From the NCBI RefSeq assembly GCF_002374315.1, contig NZ_NWUX01000001.1, positions 62,001-126,000 on the forward strand: 64,000 nucleotides of DNA, in the 5' to 3' direction. This stretch comes from Vreelandella nigrificans. GTDB taxonomy: Bacteria; Pseudomonadota; Gammaproteobacteria; Pseudomonadales; Halomonadaceae. The notes beneath the pieces are model-generated. The model made no database searches and was not told where the DNA came from. It was given only the letters and a program-made list of their open reading frames with translations. Position numbers and translations under genes: made by a program. Of the stretch, positions 1 through 8,863 are shown piece after piece (the first letter of the stretch is position 1; every line of letters begins with the position of its first letter).

Positions 1-203
1 TCATGGGAGCGGATGCGGGAGGTCTCCTCAATGGCACGCAGCATGTCATCAGAAAGAGGAAAGCGAGCCAGTTCCGCAGGCTTCATGGCAATAAGGGTCT
101 CACCAAGCGCCTGTAGTGCATGCATTTCTCGCTTGAGCTGAGATTTGCTTGGACGCTCTTCCTGTTCATCAATATCGAAGGGTTCGGGGCGTTGCTTAGG
201 CAT
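1..203 (-). CDS. darP: DarP/YjgA (DUF615), N-terminal part, cut by window edge
   Basis: The reverse complement from an ATG at 203 reads MPKQRPEPFDIDEQEE followed by a Lys/Arg-rich stretch and a segment resembling ALGETLIAMKPAELARFPL. This is the typical start of the YjgA/DarP family, in which the P-x-L-x-x-F-P-L segment is conserved. The family is a dual-action ribosomal maturation protein associated with the 50S subunit. Only about 67 codons lie in the window; the C-terminus is beyond base 1. It is divergent from pmbA, a pairing common in gammaproteobacteria. The identification rests on the N-terminal match and this pairing. Confidence 0.85.
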   Translation of the reverse strand, partial: MPKQRPEPFDIDEQEERPSKSQLKREMHALQALGETLIAMKPAELARFPLSDDMLRAIEETSRIRSH

Positions 204-297
204 ACTAGAGCTCACTGATCAGATTCGTTTGCAGCATTATATCAGCTGTGACAACAACATTGATTCGCCAATGCAATTCTGGCGAAAAGGAGGCCAT

Positions 298-1638
298 ATG
301 GCACAGGCATTTGACGCAACCTCACAGCAGGCACTGTTAACCACCCGCGCTGAAGAAGCGCTGGCACTTGCTAAGCAGCTCGGTGCAGATGCAGCTGAGG
401 TTGGCGCCAGCGTTGACCAGGGGATTGGTATCAGCGTGCGCTTGGGGGAAGTGGAAACGGTCGAGCTGTCTAGAGACCAGGGAATTGCCGTTACGCTGTA
501 TGTAGGCCAGCGCAAAGGGAGTGCTTCTTCCTCTGATGCGAGTAGCGCCTCTATCAAAGCGACGGTGGAAAAAGCCCTGGCGATTGCCCGCTATACGGGA
601 GAAGACCCAGCCGCTGGCTTGGCGGACGCCGCTCTAATGGCAACCCATTTGCCAGACTTGCAAGTGCACTATCCCTGGCCGCTGAACACCGATGAGGCGA
701 TTGCGCTTGCGCTTAGCTGCGAACAGGCTGGTCGTGACGTGGTGGGTATTCATCAATCTGAAGGGGCGTCACTGTCAAGTGGCGAGGGTGTGCGTGTATA
801 TGCCAACAGCCATGGTTTTCTGGGCACCCAAAAGGGCAGTAGCCACTCACTCTCCTGCATGCTAATCGCACAAGATGAAAATGGTATGCAGCGGGACTAC
901 GATTATACGTCGGCGCGAAACCCGATCGAGCTGCGCGATCCTGGAAGTGTCGGACGAGAGGCGGCTGCCCGAACGCTAAGGCGTTTAGGTGCGAAGCGCC
1001 CCCCAACAGGGACTTTTCCGGTACTCTTTGACCCGACGCTCGCCAGTGGATTAATCGGCCACCTAATGAGCGCGTTAGCAGGTGGTGCTCTTTATCGTCA
1101 GGCCTCTTTTTTGTGCGACCGATTAGGTACGCCACTGTTTCCCAGCTGGTTTAGTTTAGAAGAGCGGCCCATGGAAGTGGGAGCTACTGCGAGTTCACCC
1201 TTTGATGGTGAGGGCGTGCAAACACGGGATAATCGTTTTGTCGATCAAGGCAGTATCGCAAGCTATATGCTCTCTTCCTATAGCGCTCGCCGCCTAGGTA
1301 TGCAAACTACCGGTAATGCTGGTGGCGCGCGTAACATTCGGCTAATAAGCCCTCAGACTTCCCGAAATGCGCTATTGAAAGAGATGGGTACTGGCATCTG
1401 GGTCACAGAACTAATGGGGCAGGGTGTCAATGGTGTTACAGGTGACTACTCAAGGGGAGCTGCGGGGTTCTGGGTCGAAAATGGTGAAGTGCAATACCCC
1501 ATTGAAGAGTTCACCATTGCTGGGAATTTAACCACGATGTTCGCGGGTTTGGTCGGCATTGCTGATGACATTGACACCCGCGGTAGCATTCATACCGGCA
1601 GTTGGCTCATCGATGCCATGACTGTGGCCGGCAGTTAA
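298..1638 (+). CDS. pmbA: Metalloprotease PmbA/TldE
   Basis: 446-residue member of the TldD/PmbA family (peptidase U62). With TldD it forms a heterodimeric protease that trims peptides such as microcin B17 precursors and degrades the CcdA antitoxin in E. coli. TldE is the partner without the zinc-binding residues. The start at 298 is chosen because a near-consensus Shine-Dalgarno (aaaggagg) ends a few bases upstream, and the preceding in-frame codons are unlike the family. Conserved family segments are visible, including the central GTFPVLFDPTLASGLIGHL region and the C-terminal GVNGVTGDYSRGAAGFWVEN region. tldD is not in the window. Length agrees with the family (about 450). Confidence 0.95.
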   Translation: MAQAFDATSQQALLTTRAEEALALAKQLGADAAEVGASVDQGIGISVRLGEVETVELSRDQGIAVTLYVGQRKGSASSSDASSASIKATVEKALAIARYTGEDPAAGLADAALMATHLPDLQVHYPWPLNTDEAIALALSCEQAGRDVVGIHQSEGASLSSGEGVRVYANSHGFLGTQKGSSHSLSCMLIAQDENGMQRDYDYTSARNPIELRDPGSVGREAAARTLRRLGAKRPPTGTFPVLFDPTLASGLIGHLMSALAGGALYRQASFLCDRLGTPLFPSWFSLEERPMEVGATASSPFDGEGVQTRDNRFVDQGSIASYMLSSYSARRLGMQTTGNAGGARNIRLISPQTSRNALLKEMGTGIWVTELMGQGVNGVTGDYSRGAAGFWVENGEVQYPIEEFTIAGNLTTMFAGLVGIADDIDTRGSIHTGSWLIDAMTVAGS

Positions 1639-1714
1639 GAGCTAGTCGCAGGTCTAGGTGTCTGTCGCCGGTCTAAGTAATAAAGCAGCTCATAGCAGAA
1701 GGTTAATCGTCACT

Positions 1715-1750
1715 GTTAAAGAAGAGCAATGCTAGCAGCTATTGCTCTTC
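1715..1750 (-). terminator. Rho-independent terminator of the kdsD...npr run, overlapping the npr stop codon
   Basis: A perfect 10-bp inverted repeat (1721-1730 with 1741-1750) and a 10-nt loop is followed on the minus strand by a T-rich tail. One arm is made of the last codons of npr (Glu-Glu-Gln) and the TAG stop at 1739-1741 lies at the loop edge. On the plus strand no T-run follows, so it best fits termination of the minus-strand operon. Confidence 0.75.
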
Positions 1751-2008
1751 ATCAAACCGTGCATCGAACAGGTTTTGAATCGCTTCTAGGGCTTGTTCGG
1801 CATCATCGCCTTCTGCAACAACCTTTAATACAGTACCGCAGGGCGCCGCTAGCATCAGCAGAGACATGATATTGGCAGCGTCGGCTATTTGCTGCTGCTT
1901 ATGAACATAGATGTTGGCCGAAAATTGTTGCCCGCATTTGACTAACTTTGTAGCCGCACGCGCGTGTAAGCCACGCTGATTGGTGAGAGTTAAGGTTCTT
2001 TCTGGCAC
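1739..2008 (-). CDS. ptsO: Nitrogen-PTS phosphocarrier NPr (HPr family)
   Basis: 89-residue HPr-fold protein that relays phosphate from EI-Ntr (PtsP) to PtsN in the nitrogen phosphotransferase system. The phosphorylated histidine is His15 in the motif NQRGLHARAATKLV, and the NIMSLLMLAAPCGT segment corresponds to the regulatory-serine region of HPr proteins. The start is a GTG at 2008, supported by an aaggaacc Shine-Dalgarno upstream. It is the last gene of the minus-strand run, after rapZ and ptsN, the usual rpoN-linked arrangement. No sugar-PTS genes are nearby, which supports the NPr rather than the HPr assignment. ptsP is elsewhere. Confidence 0.93.
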   Translation of the reverse strand: MPERTLTLTNQRGLHARAATKLVKCGQQFSANIYVHKQQQIADAANIMSLLMLAAPCGTVLKVVAEGDDAEQALEAIQNLFDARFDEEQ

Positions 2009-2070
2009 CCTGGTTCCTTTTTGCCGAGTGGTGTCGTCTATGATGGGTAGGTACGTTTTAGGCGTTATGC

Positions 2071-2988
2071 CTACTCAGGTTTGACTGATGTTGAGGATAG
2101 TGGTTGTGTTTGTCGTTCACTGAGGGAGTATTGAAGCCCTAGCTCACGGTGGCGTAGCTGCACTTCCCCGGTATGTTTTATAAGCTGCTGCGCCAGCTGT
2201 TCAGCCATGTAAACAGAACGGTGCTGGCCGCCGGTGCAGCCAATGGCGATTGTCATATAGCTTCTTTGGCTGTTTTGGTAAGCAGGTAACCATTTCTCCA
2301 GCCAGCCGTAGATGTCGCTGCGCATGGTGTCTACGATCGGGTAGCTGCTGAGAAAAGCCACAATATTGGCATCTCTTCCGTTATACGGACGCAACGTTGG
2401 ATCCCAGTAAGGATTCGGTAAGCAGCGCACATCAAATACAATGTCGGCATCCATCGGTACGCCGCGCTTATAGCCAAATGACTCCAGCGTGAGGGTCAAT
2501 TGATCGCTACGTTGGTGAGCAACTTGATCGGTAATGCGTCGGCGCAAGTCGTGTACGGAAAGCCGTGATGTATCAATCATTAAATCGGCAAGTTCACGTA
2601 TCGCAAGCAGCGTTTCTTCTTCTTTATCAATTGCTTCTTCTAAGGTCATATCACTATCACGAGTTAACGGGTGTCGGCGCCGTGTAGCAGAGTAGCGTTC
2701 TAACAGAATCCGCGCATCGGTGGTCAGGTAAATTACCTGAAAGAGGATATGACGCTGTTTGAGCTCTTCAAGCAGTGTGGGTAGCTGTTCAAGAGCCGCT
2801 GGTAAATTGCGGGCATCGATGCTTACTGCAAGGTGGGTGCGCCCACCTTGCTCACGTAGTTCATCCACCAGGGAGCCAAGCAGCATGGCGGGTAAGTTGT
2901 CGATGGCGTAGTAGCCAAGATCTTCTAACGCTTGTAAGGCGATAGATTTACCGGACCCTGAACGGCCGCTAATGATCACCAGTTGCAT
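2071..2988 (-). CDS. rapZ: RNase adapter protein RapZ (YvcJ family)
   Basis: 305-residue nucleotide-binding protein. In E. coli RapZ binds GlcN6P and the small RNA GlmZ and delivers it to RNase E, controlling glmS and so amino-sugar supply for the envelope. The N-terminal Walker A is SGRSGSGKS. The C-terminal domain has DVRCLPNPYWDPTLRPYNG and the signature GCTGGQHRSVYMAEQLA. The start at 2988 (MQLVIISGR) is preferred to a longer form from 3015, because Walker A should begin about residue 8. It sits between ptsN and npr, as in the E. coli rpoN operon. Confidence 0.95.
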   Translation of the reverse strand: MQLVIISGRSGSGKSIALQALEDLGYYAIDNLPAMLLGSLVDELREQGGRTHLAVSIDARNLPAALEQLPTLLEELKQRHILFQVIYLTTDARILLERYSATRRRHPLTRDSDMTLEEAIDKEEETLLAIRELADLMIDTSRLSVHDLRRRITDQVAHQRSDQLTLTLESFGYKRGVPMDADIVFDVRCLPNPYWDPTLRPYNGRDANIVAFLSSYPIVDTMRSDIYGWLEKWLPAYQNSQRSYMTIAIGCTGGQHRSVYMAEQLAQQLIKHTGEVQLRHRELGLQYSLSERQTQPLSSTSVKPE

Positions 2989-3064
2989 AGAGTTTCTCTT
3001 GGCCTGCCAAGGCATAAGTAAAAGCTAAAGAAGAATTGCAGTGAGATATGTTGCGACAGATAAC

Positions 3065-3535
3065 TTAAGGTGCTGATTTTTCGCGAATCTTAGAGGTTAT
3101 TAGCTCTAGTAATTCACGCTGACTAGCGCTTTTACGCAGTTGCTGTCGTGTCTCTGCCTCACTCATAATGGTGGCAACCTGTCCAAGTAGTGCTAAGTGA
3201 GTGTCGTCAGCCTCTTCTGGTACCAACAAAACAAACACAAGATCTACCGGGTCGCCATCTATGGCATCAAAATCAACCGGCTCGGCAAGCTTTAAAAAAC
3301 CTGCGATAGGTGCACTACAGTGAGGGCTGCGCGCATGAGGAATAGCAACACCATTGCCGATTCCTGTGCTTCCCAAGCGTTCGCGACCAATCAGACGGCT
3401 AAAAACTTCCTGGCTATCCAGGCTGGGCGTGTTTTGAGCAATAAAGGTGCTGAAAAACTCCAGCACCCTTTTTTTGCTGCCCCCGGGAACGTCGTATAAC
3501 ACGCGTTCCGGGGGGAGTATGGTTTCCAACGTCAT
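3065..3535 (-). CDS. ptsN: Nitrogen-PTS EIIA component PtsN
   Basis: 156-residue EIIA-Ntr protein, the terminal phosphate acceptor of the nitrogen PTS. In relatives it regulates potassium transport and other targets according to its phosphorylation state. The phosphorylatable histidine lies in GNGVAIPHARSPHC and the domain covers the whole protein. The start is 4 nt downstream of the hpf stop, so the genes are almost certainly cotranscribed. Length matches the family (about 155-163). Confidence 0.95.
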   Translation of the reverse strand: MTLETILPPERVLYDVPGGSKKRVLEFFSTFIAQNTPSLDSQEVFSRLIGRERLGSTGIGNGVAIPHARSPHCSAPIAGFLKLAEPVDFDAIDGDPVDLVFVLLVPEEADDTHLALLGQVATIMSEAETRQQLRKSASQRELLELITSKIREKSAP

Positions 3536-3539
3536 TGAA

Positions 3540-3848
3540 TTAACGCACGCCAGCGCCTTGGGCGCGAGCTTGTGCTTTTTCCTTGTGCTTAACGAGTTGA
3601 CGGTCGATTTTGTCTGCTAATGCATCAATGGCAGCATACATATCGTTATCTAGTGCTTCGGCATGAAGGTCAGCCCCTGCCGCATGCAGAGTGCAGGCGG
3701 CTTGTTGGCGCTCTTTTTCAACAGATAAGGTCACTTGGACTGTCGTAATGTTGTCGTAGTGACGCTCAACGCGTTCTAGCTTCTCATTAACATAGTCACG
3801 CAAGGCGTCAGTCAGTTCTACATGATGACCAGTGATGTTTACTTGCAT
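3540..3848 (-). CDS. hpf: Ribosome hibernation promoting factor HPF (short form)
   Basis: 102-residue short HPF/YfiA-family protein that binds the 30S subunit and promotes 100S dimer formation with RMF. The start at 3848 (MQVNITGHHVELTDALRDYV) is chosen because it matches the family N-terminus and has an aaggagc Shine-Dalgarno; the 20 upstream in-frame codons do not resemble the family. Position immediately after rpoN is conserved. The protein lacks the C-terminal dimerisation domain of long HPF. Confidence 0.95.
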   Translation of the reverse strand: MQVNITGHHVELTDALRDYVNEKLERVERHYDNITTVQVTLSVEKERQQAACTLHAAGADLHAEALDNDMYAAIDALADKIDRQLVKHKEKAQARAQGAGVR

Positions 3849-3935
3849 TGACGTGCTCCTTATCCATGGGACTGTACTTCGATTGTAACCCTTTTTACGC
3901 TGTTGCAAAGCCCTGTGGCGGTGTTTCCTTTGTAA

Positions 3936-5345
3936 CTAGCGTAAACGACGCCGCTCACTAGAGGAGGGAATGCCCATTGACTCCCGGTATTTGGCTACTG
4001 TGCGCCTTGCAACGTTGATCCCGCCTTCCTCCAAGAGAGTGACTAATCGGCTGTCGGACAAGGGTTTGCCGGGAGGTTCTTCTTGAATTAGTTTTTTCAG
4101 TCGGGCGCGGATAGCCGTGCTTGAGTGGCTGTCACCGCCATCTTGGCCGCTTACCTGGCTGGAGAAAAAATATTTAAGTTCAAAGACACCGCGGGGTGTA
4201 TGAATGTACTTCTGGGTGGTGACGCGTGAAATAGTTGACTCATGCATTTCAACGGCTTCGGCGATATCGGCCAAAATCAACGGCTTCATGGCTTCTTCGC
4301 CGTGTTCTAGAAAGCCTATTTGACGGGCAATAATTTCACGGCCAACGCGCAGTAAGGTGTCATTGCGACTTGAAAGGCTCTTAATCAACCAGCGGGCTTC
4401 CTGAAGATGCTCTTTCAAAAATTGATTATCCTGGCTCTTATCCGCACGCTTTATGAGGCTTGCATAGTCAGGTTGAATCCGCAGCCGCGGCAGTGCCTCT
4501 GGATTGAGTTCAAGGTGCCAACCTTCATTGTCATGTCGGACAACTAGGTCAGGGGTAATGTAGCTATCGTCGGTAACCCCATAAGCGCTGCCGGGGCGTG
4601 GGTCTAAGCTGCGTATTAAGCGAATGACATCATCGAGCTGCTCTTCATTAAGGCTTAGCCGCCGCTTTAGAAGGCGCATGTCGTCTTTGCCAAGTGCTTC
4701 AAGAAATTGGCGCACTAGCCGCTTTGCAGGCATCAGGAGCGGGGTGTCTTCAGGGAGTGTGGCGAGCTGGAGCATTAGACACTCTCGCAAATCCCGGGCG
4801 AAGACACCGGTTGGTTCAAACTGTTGCAGGCGTAAAAGGGTGTTCTCCACTTCACGCTGGCTCAGGCCATCCAGGCCTTGGGCCTTTAAACCCTCACGGA
4901 TATCGTTAAGCGGTTGGGTAAGGTAACCATTGGCATCGAGGGCGTCGATCAGGCTTTCGGCAATGGCGTGTTCACGCAGGGAAAAGTCGGTCATTGCAAG
5001 TTGCCAAAGCAGGTGTCCATGTAGGCTCTGTCCTGCTGCTTGGCGCTCAAAATCCGGACCTTCACTGCTGCCAGCTGAACTGCCCATATCCTGGTAGGTG
5101 TCTGACCAATCGCAATCAACAGAAAGCTCGTTGGGGATGCTTTCAGACCATTCCGCTTCCGGTGTCTCGCTGACCGCCTGTTCACCGAACTCATCTTCCT
5201 GTTCCAGCATCGGGTTAGCATCGAGTGCTTGCTGAATTTCTTGACGCAGGTCGAGTGTGGAGAGCTGTAGCAGTGCAATCGCCTGCTGCAGCTGAGGTGT
5301 CATGGTCAGCTGGGTGCCGATACGCAGTTGAAGAGAAGCTTTCAT
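3936..5345 (-). CDS. rpoN: RNA polymerase sigma-54 factor RpoN
   Basis: 469-residue sigma-54. The N-terminal glutamine-rich activator-interacting region (MKASLQLRIGTQLTMTPQLQ onward), an acidic linker around residues 50-110, the core-binding domain, and the C-terminal RpoN box (ARRTVAKYRESM) are all present. It directs transcription from -24/-12 promoters with AAA+ enhancer-binding activators. An alternative ATG two codons upstream (5351) exists; the MKxSLQLR start is the family norm. It lies between lptB and hpf as in most gammaproteobacteria. Confidence 0.97.
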   Translation of the reverse strand: MKASLQLRIGTQLTMTPQLQQAIALLQLSTLDLRQEIQQALDANPMLEQEDEFGEQAVSETPEAEWSESIPNELSVDCDWSDTYQDMGSSAGSSEGPDFERQAAGQSLHGHLLWQLAMTDFSLREHAIAESLIDALDANGYLTQPLNDIREGLKAQGLDGLSQREVENTLLRLQQFEPTGVFARDLRECLMLQLATLPEDTPLLMPAKRLVRQFLEALGKDDMRLLKRRLSLNEEQLDDVIRLIRSLDPRPGSAYGVTDDSYITPDLVVRHDNEGWHLELNPEALPRLRIQPDYASLIKRADKSQDNQFLKEHLQEARWLIKSLSSRNDTLLRVGREIIARQIGFLEHGEEAMKPLILADIAEAVEMHESTISRVTTQKYIHTPRGVFELKYFFSSQVSGQDGGDSHSSTAIRARLKKLIQEEPPGKPLSDSRLVTLLEEGGINVARRTVAKYRESMGIPSSSERRRLR

Positions 5346-5456
5346 GACCATCTGAGAACCACTCGTTAATCAGAAAGCTCCACCCTAGTGCGAGTTATGT
5401 CTGGGTGCAAGTGCAATAAGCATGCCACCAGAAGTAAATAGCGTGTGAGTGCTTGT

Positions 5457-6224
5457 TTATAAGCGGAAATCAGCCCCAAGATAAACTTCTCGGACCCGCT
5501 GGTTATCGAGAATCGACTGTGGGTCGCCGCTAGCAATGATTTGTCCATCGCCAACGATATAAGCGATATCGCAGATGTCCAATGTGTCGCGCACATTATG
5601 ATCGGTGATGAGCACACCGATATGGCGCTGTTTGAGCGCGCGGATGATTGTTTTAATATCGCCAACCGAGATAGGGTCTACACCTGCAAATGGCTCATCT
5701 AGCAAGATAAACGCTGGCTCTGTTGCCAGTGAGCGAGCAATTTCCACACGTCTGCGCTCTCCACCGGAGAGGCTCATGCCTAAGTTGTCACGGATATGGG
5801 TAATATGAAAGTCTTCAAGTAGCGACTCAAGGTGCTGCTCACGCGCACTCCGATCAAGCTCTTTACGTGTTTCCAGTATTGCCATTATGTTATCGGCTAC
5901 TGAAAGTTTACGAAAAATAGAGGCTTCTTGAGGCAGATAGCCAATGCCCGCAATAGCTCTCTCGTGCATGGGTGCGCGGGTTAAGTCCCGGTCATCAATG
6001 GATACTTTGCCAGCATCAGATTTAACAAGCCCAACGATCATATAAAAAGAGGTGGTTTTACCTGCACCATTAGGGCCGAGTAATCCTACAACGCTACCTT
6101 GGGTAATTTCTAAGCTAATATCTTTGACCACCCGGCGCCGCTTGTAGCTTTTGGCCAAGTGGTTAGCGTATAGCGTTTTAAGTGGAGCGGCATCATTTGT
6201 TGCTGTGCTGTGAGGGGTTGTCAC
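5457..6224 (-). CDS. lptB: LPS export ABC transporter ATP-binding protein LptB
   Basis: 255-residue ATPase that powers LptB2FGC extraction of LPS from the inner membrane. Motifs: Walker [10 protein letters not shown]-loop [10 protein letters not shown], signature [15 protein letters not shown], Walker [14 protein letters not shown], switch histidine in ITDHNVRDT. The GTG start at 6224 has an agggag Shine-Dalgarno and gives about 15 more N-terminal residues than E. coli LptB. It follows lptA by 10 nt in the same operon. Confidence 0.96.
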   Translation of the reverse strand: MTTPHSTATNDAAPLKTLYANHLAKSYKRRRVVKDISLEITQGSVVGLLGPNGAGKTTSFYMIVGLVKSDAGKVSIDDRDLTRAPMHERAIAGIGYLPQEASIFRKLSVADNIMAILETRKELDRSAREQHLESLLEDFHITHIRDNLGMSLSGGERRRVEIARSLATEPAFILLDEPFAGVDPISVGDIKTIIRALKQRHIGVLITDHNVRDTLDICDIAYIVGDGQIIASGDPQSILDNQRVREVYLGADFRL

Positions 6225-6234
6225 AAAGAGCTCC

Positions 6235-6723
6235 CTATTGCGCGGGCTGTAGGGTCATGCGAATACGCTGTGGCTCGCTTCCACTGACGTCAGAGCGCGC
6301 TTGCACGATCTCTCGGTCAATGAAGTACTCTAAGCGTCCTCCCTGGAAGCGGTCGCCACGCTGGGAGAGCTCTGCTTGGTCAATGAGCTCAATCCGCCGT
6401 TCAGATACGTGATAGATGATTCGTCGTGCCCAGCCTTCCATCATATCCTCGCCTTCTAGCTGGTTGCGCAGGTAGGCGCGCTCCCCTGTTGCGGTAGCTC
6501 GTGAAAGCTCTCCGGCATCATTGCGCTGGATTTCAATGCGTTCACCACGCAACTGCATGTTGCCCTGACGAATATTTACATTGCCGGTATACACGGCTGT
6601 ACCTGCGCGCTGATCAAGGTCTAAACGATCAGCTTCAACTTCTACAGGGGCTTGCGTCGTTTGGGCAGCCGCTGAGAGAGGCACTGCTAGAGCCAACAGC
6701 GCGGTGCAGAGAAATGCTTTCAT
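6235..6723 (-). CDS. lptA: LPS transport periplasmic protein LptA
   Basis: 162-residue periplasmic protein that bridges LptC and LptD in the LPS transport filament. It has an N-terminal signal peptide (residues 1 to about 20, [20 protein letters not shown] with cleavage after AAA). The body is an OstA/LptA jelly-roll domain; typical segments are [20 protein letters not shown] and [11 protein letters not shown]. It lies between lptC and lptB, 8 nt after lptC. Confidence 0.95.
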   Translation of the reverse strand: MKAFLCTALLALAVPLSAAAQTTQAPVEVEADRLDLDQRAGTAVYTGNVNIRQGNMQLRGERIEIQRNDAGELSRATATGERAYLRNQLEGEDMMEGWARRIIYHVSERRIELIDQAELSQRGDRFQGGRLEYFIDREIVQARSDVSGSEPQRIRMTLQPAQ

Positions 6724-6731
6724 GGCGACTC

Positions 6732-7304
6732 CTAAGGCGTTTGAGTGGCGGGTGGGTGTATGCCGCGCACATTATCGGTTAAGCGCACCTGGCTATCATC
6801 AAGCCATACATCCATACGGGAAGCGCTCATCTGTTGTGGTGGCTGCTGAAACAGTGCTGGTGCCTCACTCCAGGCGTGGCGCACTAAGCCGTCATAGTGT
6901 AATAGCTCTGTATCTAACTGCCAGCCTTCGTCTGGTGCAAGCAATCTTGCTGAGCCGCTGAGTGTCAGTGCCTGAGTCTCGGTGTTTAGCATTCCTTGGT
7001 TGGCGGTTGCTAGCCACTGTCGCTGTTCACTATCAAATAGCGTTGCTCGAGGCGAAGTAACTTCTGTCATCGCCCTCTGAGGGGTATGCACCAAATAGGG
7101 GGCGGTTAGAGATTGTTTGATAGCGCCGGTTTCACCAAATAAAGTTATTTCGGCATTCTCTAGCACATGTCCTGGCTCTTGGGCTTGAGCTACAGGGTCT
7201 GGGGCGATCTCCTTGGGGCCGCGTGGGTCTATCCACACCAGCAGAGCGCCCAGGCTAACAACAAGCCCTATAAGCCAGATACGTTGCCTTACCCACCTAA
7301 ACAT
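6732..7304 (-). CDS. lptC: LPS export protein LptC
   Basis: 190-residue bitopic inner-membrane protein that hands LPS from LptBFG to LptA. One N-terminal transmembrane segment (about residues 8-27, IWLIGLVVSLGALLVWI) is followed by a periplasmic LptC/OstA-like domain. The start at 7304 is chosen because its ATG overlaps the kdsC stop by one base (TGATG), indicating translational coupling; the longer upstream frame is kdsC sequence in another phase. Confidence 0.92.
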   Translation of the reverse strand: MFRWVRQRIWLIGLVVSLGALLVWIDPRGPKEIAPDPVAQAQEPGHVLENAEITLFGETGAIKQSLTAPYLVHTPQRAMTEVTSPRATLFDSEQRQWLATANQGMLNTETQALTLSGSARLLAPDEGWQLDTELLHYDGLVRHAWSEAPALFQQPPQQMSASRMDVWLDDSQVRLTDNVRGIHPPATQTP

Positions 7305-7846
7305 CACGAGTGCCTGTGTAGGTACGTATCTAAGACGGCGTCCCAATGGCCCTGAGACATGAGCAGTGTGTCGCAAATTTCACGCACCGCGCCGTGACCA
7401 CCAAGGCGGTCTGTGATCCAGTCTGCATGGGTATGCATGTAATCAGGCGCGTTGGGTACGGTAATGCCTACCCCTGAGCGTTTGATAGGGGCTAAGTCAG
7501 GAAGATCGTCACCGCAGTAGGCGACTTGCTCTAACGTAATGCCGAGGCGCTGGCAAAGTGCTTTCAGCGTGGCGAGTTTGTCCTCACAACCTTGATAGAC
7601 ATGAGTAATGCCTAGTGAGGCTGCACGCTGGCTCACCATGGTCGAGTCTCTGCCAGTAATTAATGCAACATGGATGCCGACTCGTTTTAATAGTTTTAGG
7701 CCATGCCCGTCCTGGGTATGAAATGCCTTAATCTCTATGCCGTCGGCTTGGAAGTAGAGGCGCCCATCGGTCAGGATACCATCTACATCAAGGGCTAAGA
7801 GGCGTACACGGCGAATACGGTCGAGTAGAGCATCAGGTAGGGCCAT
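7304..7846 (-). CDS. kdsC: 3-deoxy-D-manno-octulosonate 8-phosphate phosphatase KdsC
   Basis: 180-residue HAD-family phosphatase that converts Kdo-8-phosphate to Kdo, the sugar joining lipid A to the core. Motif I is LLALDVDGILTDG, motif II ALITGRDS, and motif IV YCGDDLPDL, matching the C0-type HAD fold of KdsC. It overlaps lptC by one base and follows kdsD, so consecutive Kdo steps are cotranscribed. Confidence 0.96.
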   Translation of the reverse strand: MALPDALLDRIRRVRLLALDVDGILTDGRLYFQADGIEIKAFHTQDGHGLKLLKRVGIHVALITGRDSTMVSQRAASLGITHVYQGCEDKLATLKALCQRLGITLEQVAYCGDDLPDLAPIKRSGVGITVPNAPDYMHTHADWITDRLGGHGAVREICDTLLMSQGHWDAVLDTYLHRHS

Positions 7847-7876
7847 AAAGCCTCCAGTGTGTTAGGGGAGTACTAT

Positions 7877-8863
7877 TCAGATAACGCCGCTGACTAAAAG
7901 GTCATGCATGTGCAAGGCGCCAATTGGACGTTGCTGCTCATCAACAACGGCGAGAGCGGTAATGCGACTATCTTCCATGATGCGAACAGCTTCTGCGGCC
8001 AATACCTCTGGCCCAATACGTTTGCCGGGCCGAGTCATTACATCATCTACACGCACTTCGCGTAGATCATGAAACTGGTCTAAGGTGCGGCGTAGATCGC
8101 CATCGGTATACACGCCTGCTAAACGCCCCTCACTATCGACGACACAGGTGAAACCCAGCCCTTGCCGAGTAATTTCCAATAGTGCATCCCTCAGCGGGCT
8201 GCCCAGTGCTACTTGGGGTAGGCGAGTGCCTTCATGCATCAAGTCTTTAACTCGTAGCAGTAAGCGTTTTCCTAAGCTGCCACCAGGATGAGATAGCGCA
8301 AAATCTTCCGCTGTAAAGCCTCGTGCTTCTAGTAACGCGACAGCGAGCGCATCGCCTAGTGCCAGGGCAGCAGTGGTTGAACTGGTCGGGGCAAGGTCAA
8401 GGGGGCAAGCTTCTCGCTCGACGCCGCTGTCAAGGTGGGCGTCTGCATGCTTCGCTAGTGTTGAACCGGGGCGGCCAGTCATGCTTACCAAGGGGGTGCC
8501 GAGCCTTTTAAGTAGCGGAAGAAGCGCTGTGACTTCTGCGGTTTCACCGGAGTTGGATAGTGCTAATACCACATCCGCACGGGTGATCATGCCAAGGTCA
8601 CCATGGCTGGCTTCTCCAGGGTGAACAAAGAAGGCCGGCGTTCCTGTGCTGGCAAGTGTGGCAGCCAGCTTACCAGCAATATGGCCGGATTTTCCCATGC
8701 CGGTAACAACTACCCGGCCCTGGCAGGCAAGAATTAATTGACAGGCATGATCAAAACTCTCGTCAAGTTTTCCCTGCAAGCCTCCGATAGCAGCTTGCTC
8801 TATTTGCAGGGTGCGCAGCGCACTTTCACGCAGCTGGCTGGGTGTAGAAGTTGGCTGACGCAT
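7877..8863 (-). CDS. kdsD: D-arabinose 5-phosphate isomerase KdsD
   Basis: 328-residue SIS-domain isomerase that makes arabinose 5-phosphate from ribulose 5-phosphate for Kdo synthesis. The N-terminal SIS domain (about residues 35-180) has VVTGMGKSGHIAGKLAATLASTGTPAFFVHP. Two C-terminal CBS domains follow, ending GALHMHDLLVSGVI. The start at 8863 gives the family N-terminus; 35 additional upstream in-frame residues are not family-like. It is the first gene of the minus-strand run, so the operon promoter should lie in 8864-9185. Confidence 0.95.
   Translation of the reverse strand: MRQPTSTPSQLRESALRTLQIEQAAIGGLQGKLDESFDHACQLILACQGRVVVTGMGKSGHIAGKLAATLASTGTPAFFVHPGEASHGDLGMITRADVVLALSNSGETAEVTALLPLLKRLGTPLVSMTGRPGSTLAKHADAHLDSGVEREACPLDLAPTSSTTAALALGDALAVALLEARGFTAEDFALSHPGGSLGKRLLLRVKDLMHEGTRLPQVALGSPLRDALLEITRQGLGFTCVVDSEGRLAGVYTDGDLRRTLDQFHDLREVRVDDVMTRPGKRIGPEVLAAEAVRIMEDSRITALAVVDEQQRPIGALHMHDLLVSGVI

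Noticed and set aside
713..1135. 140-codon minus-strand frame inside pmbA
   Set aside because: It is a shadow of a well-conserved gene, with no Shine-Dalgarno and no recognisable domain.
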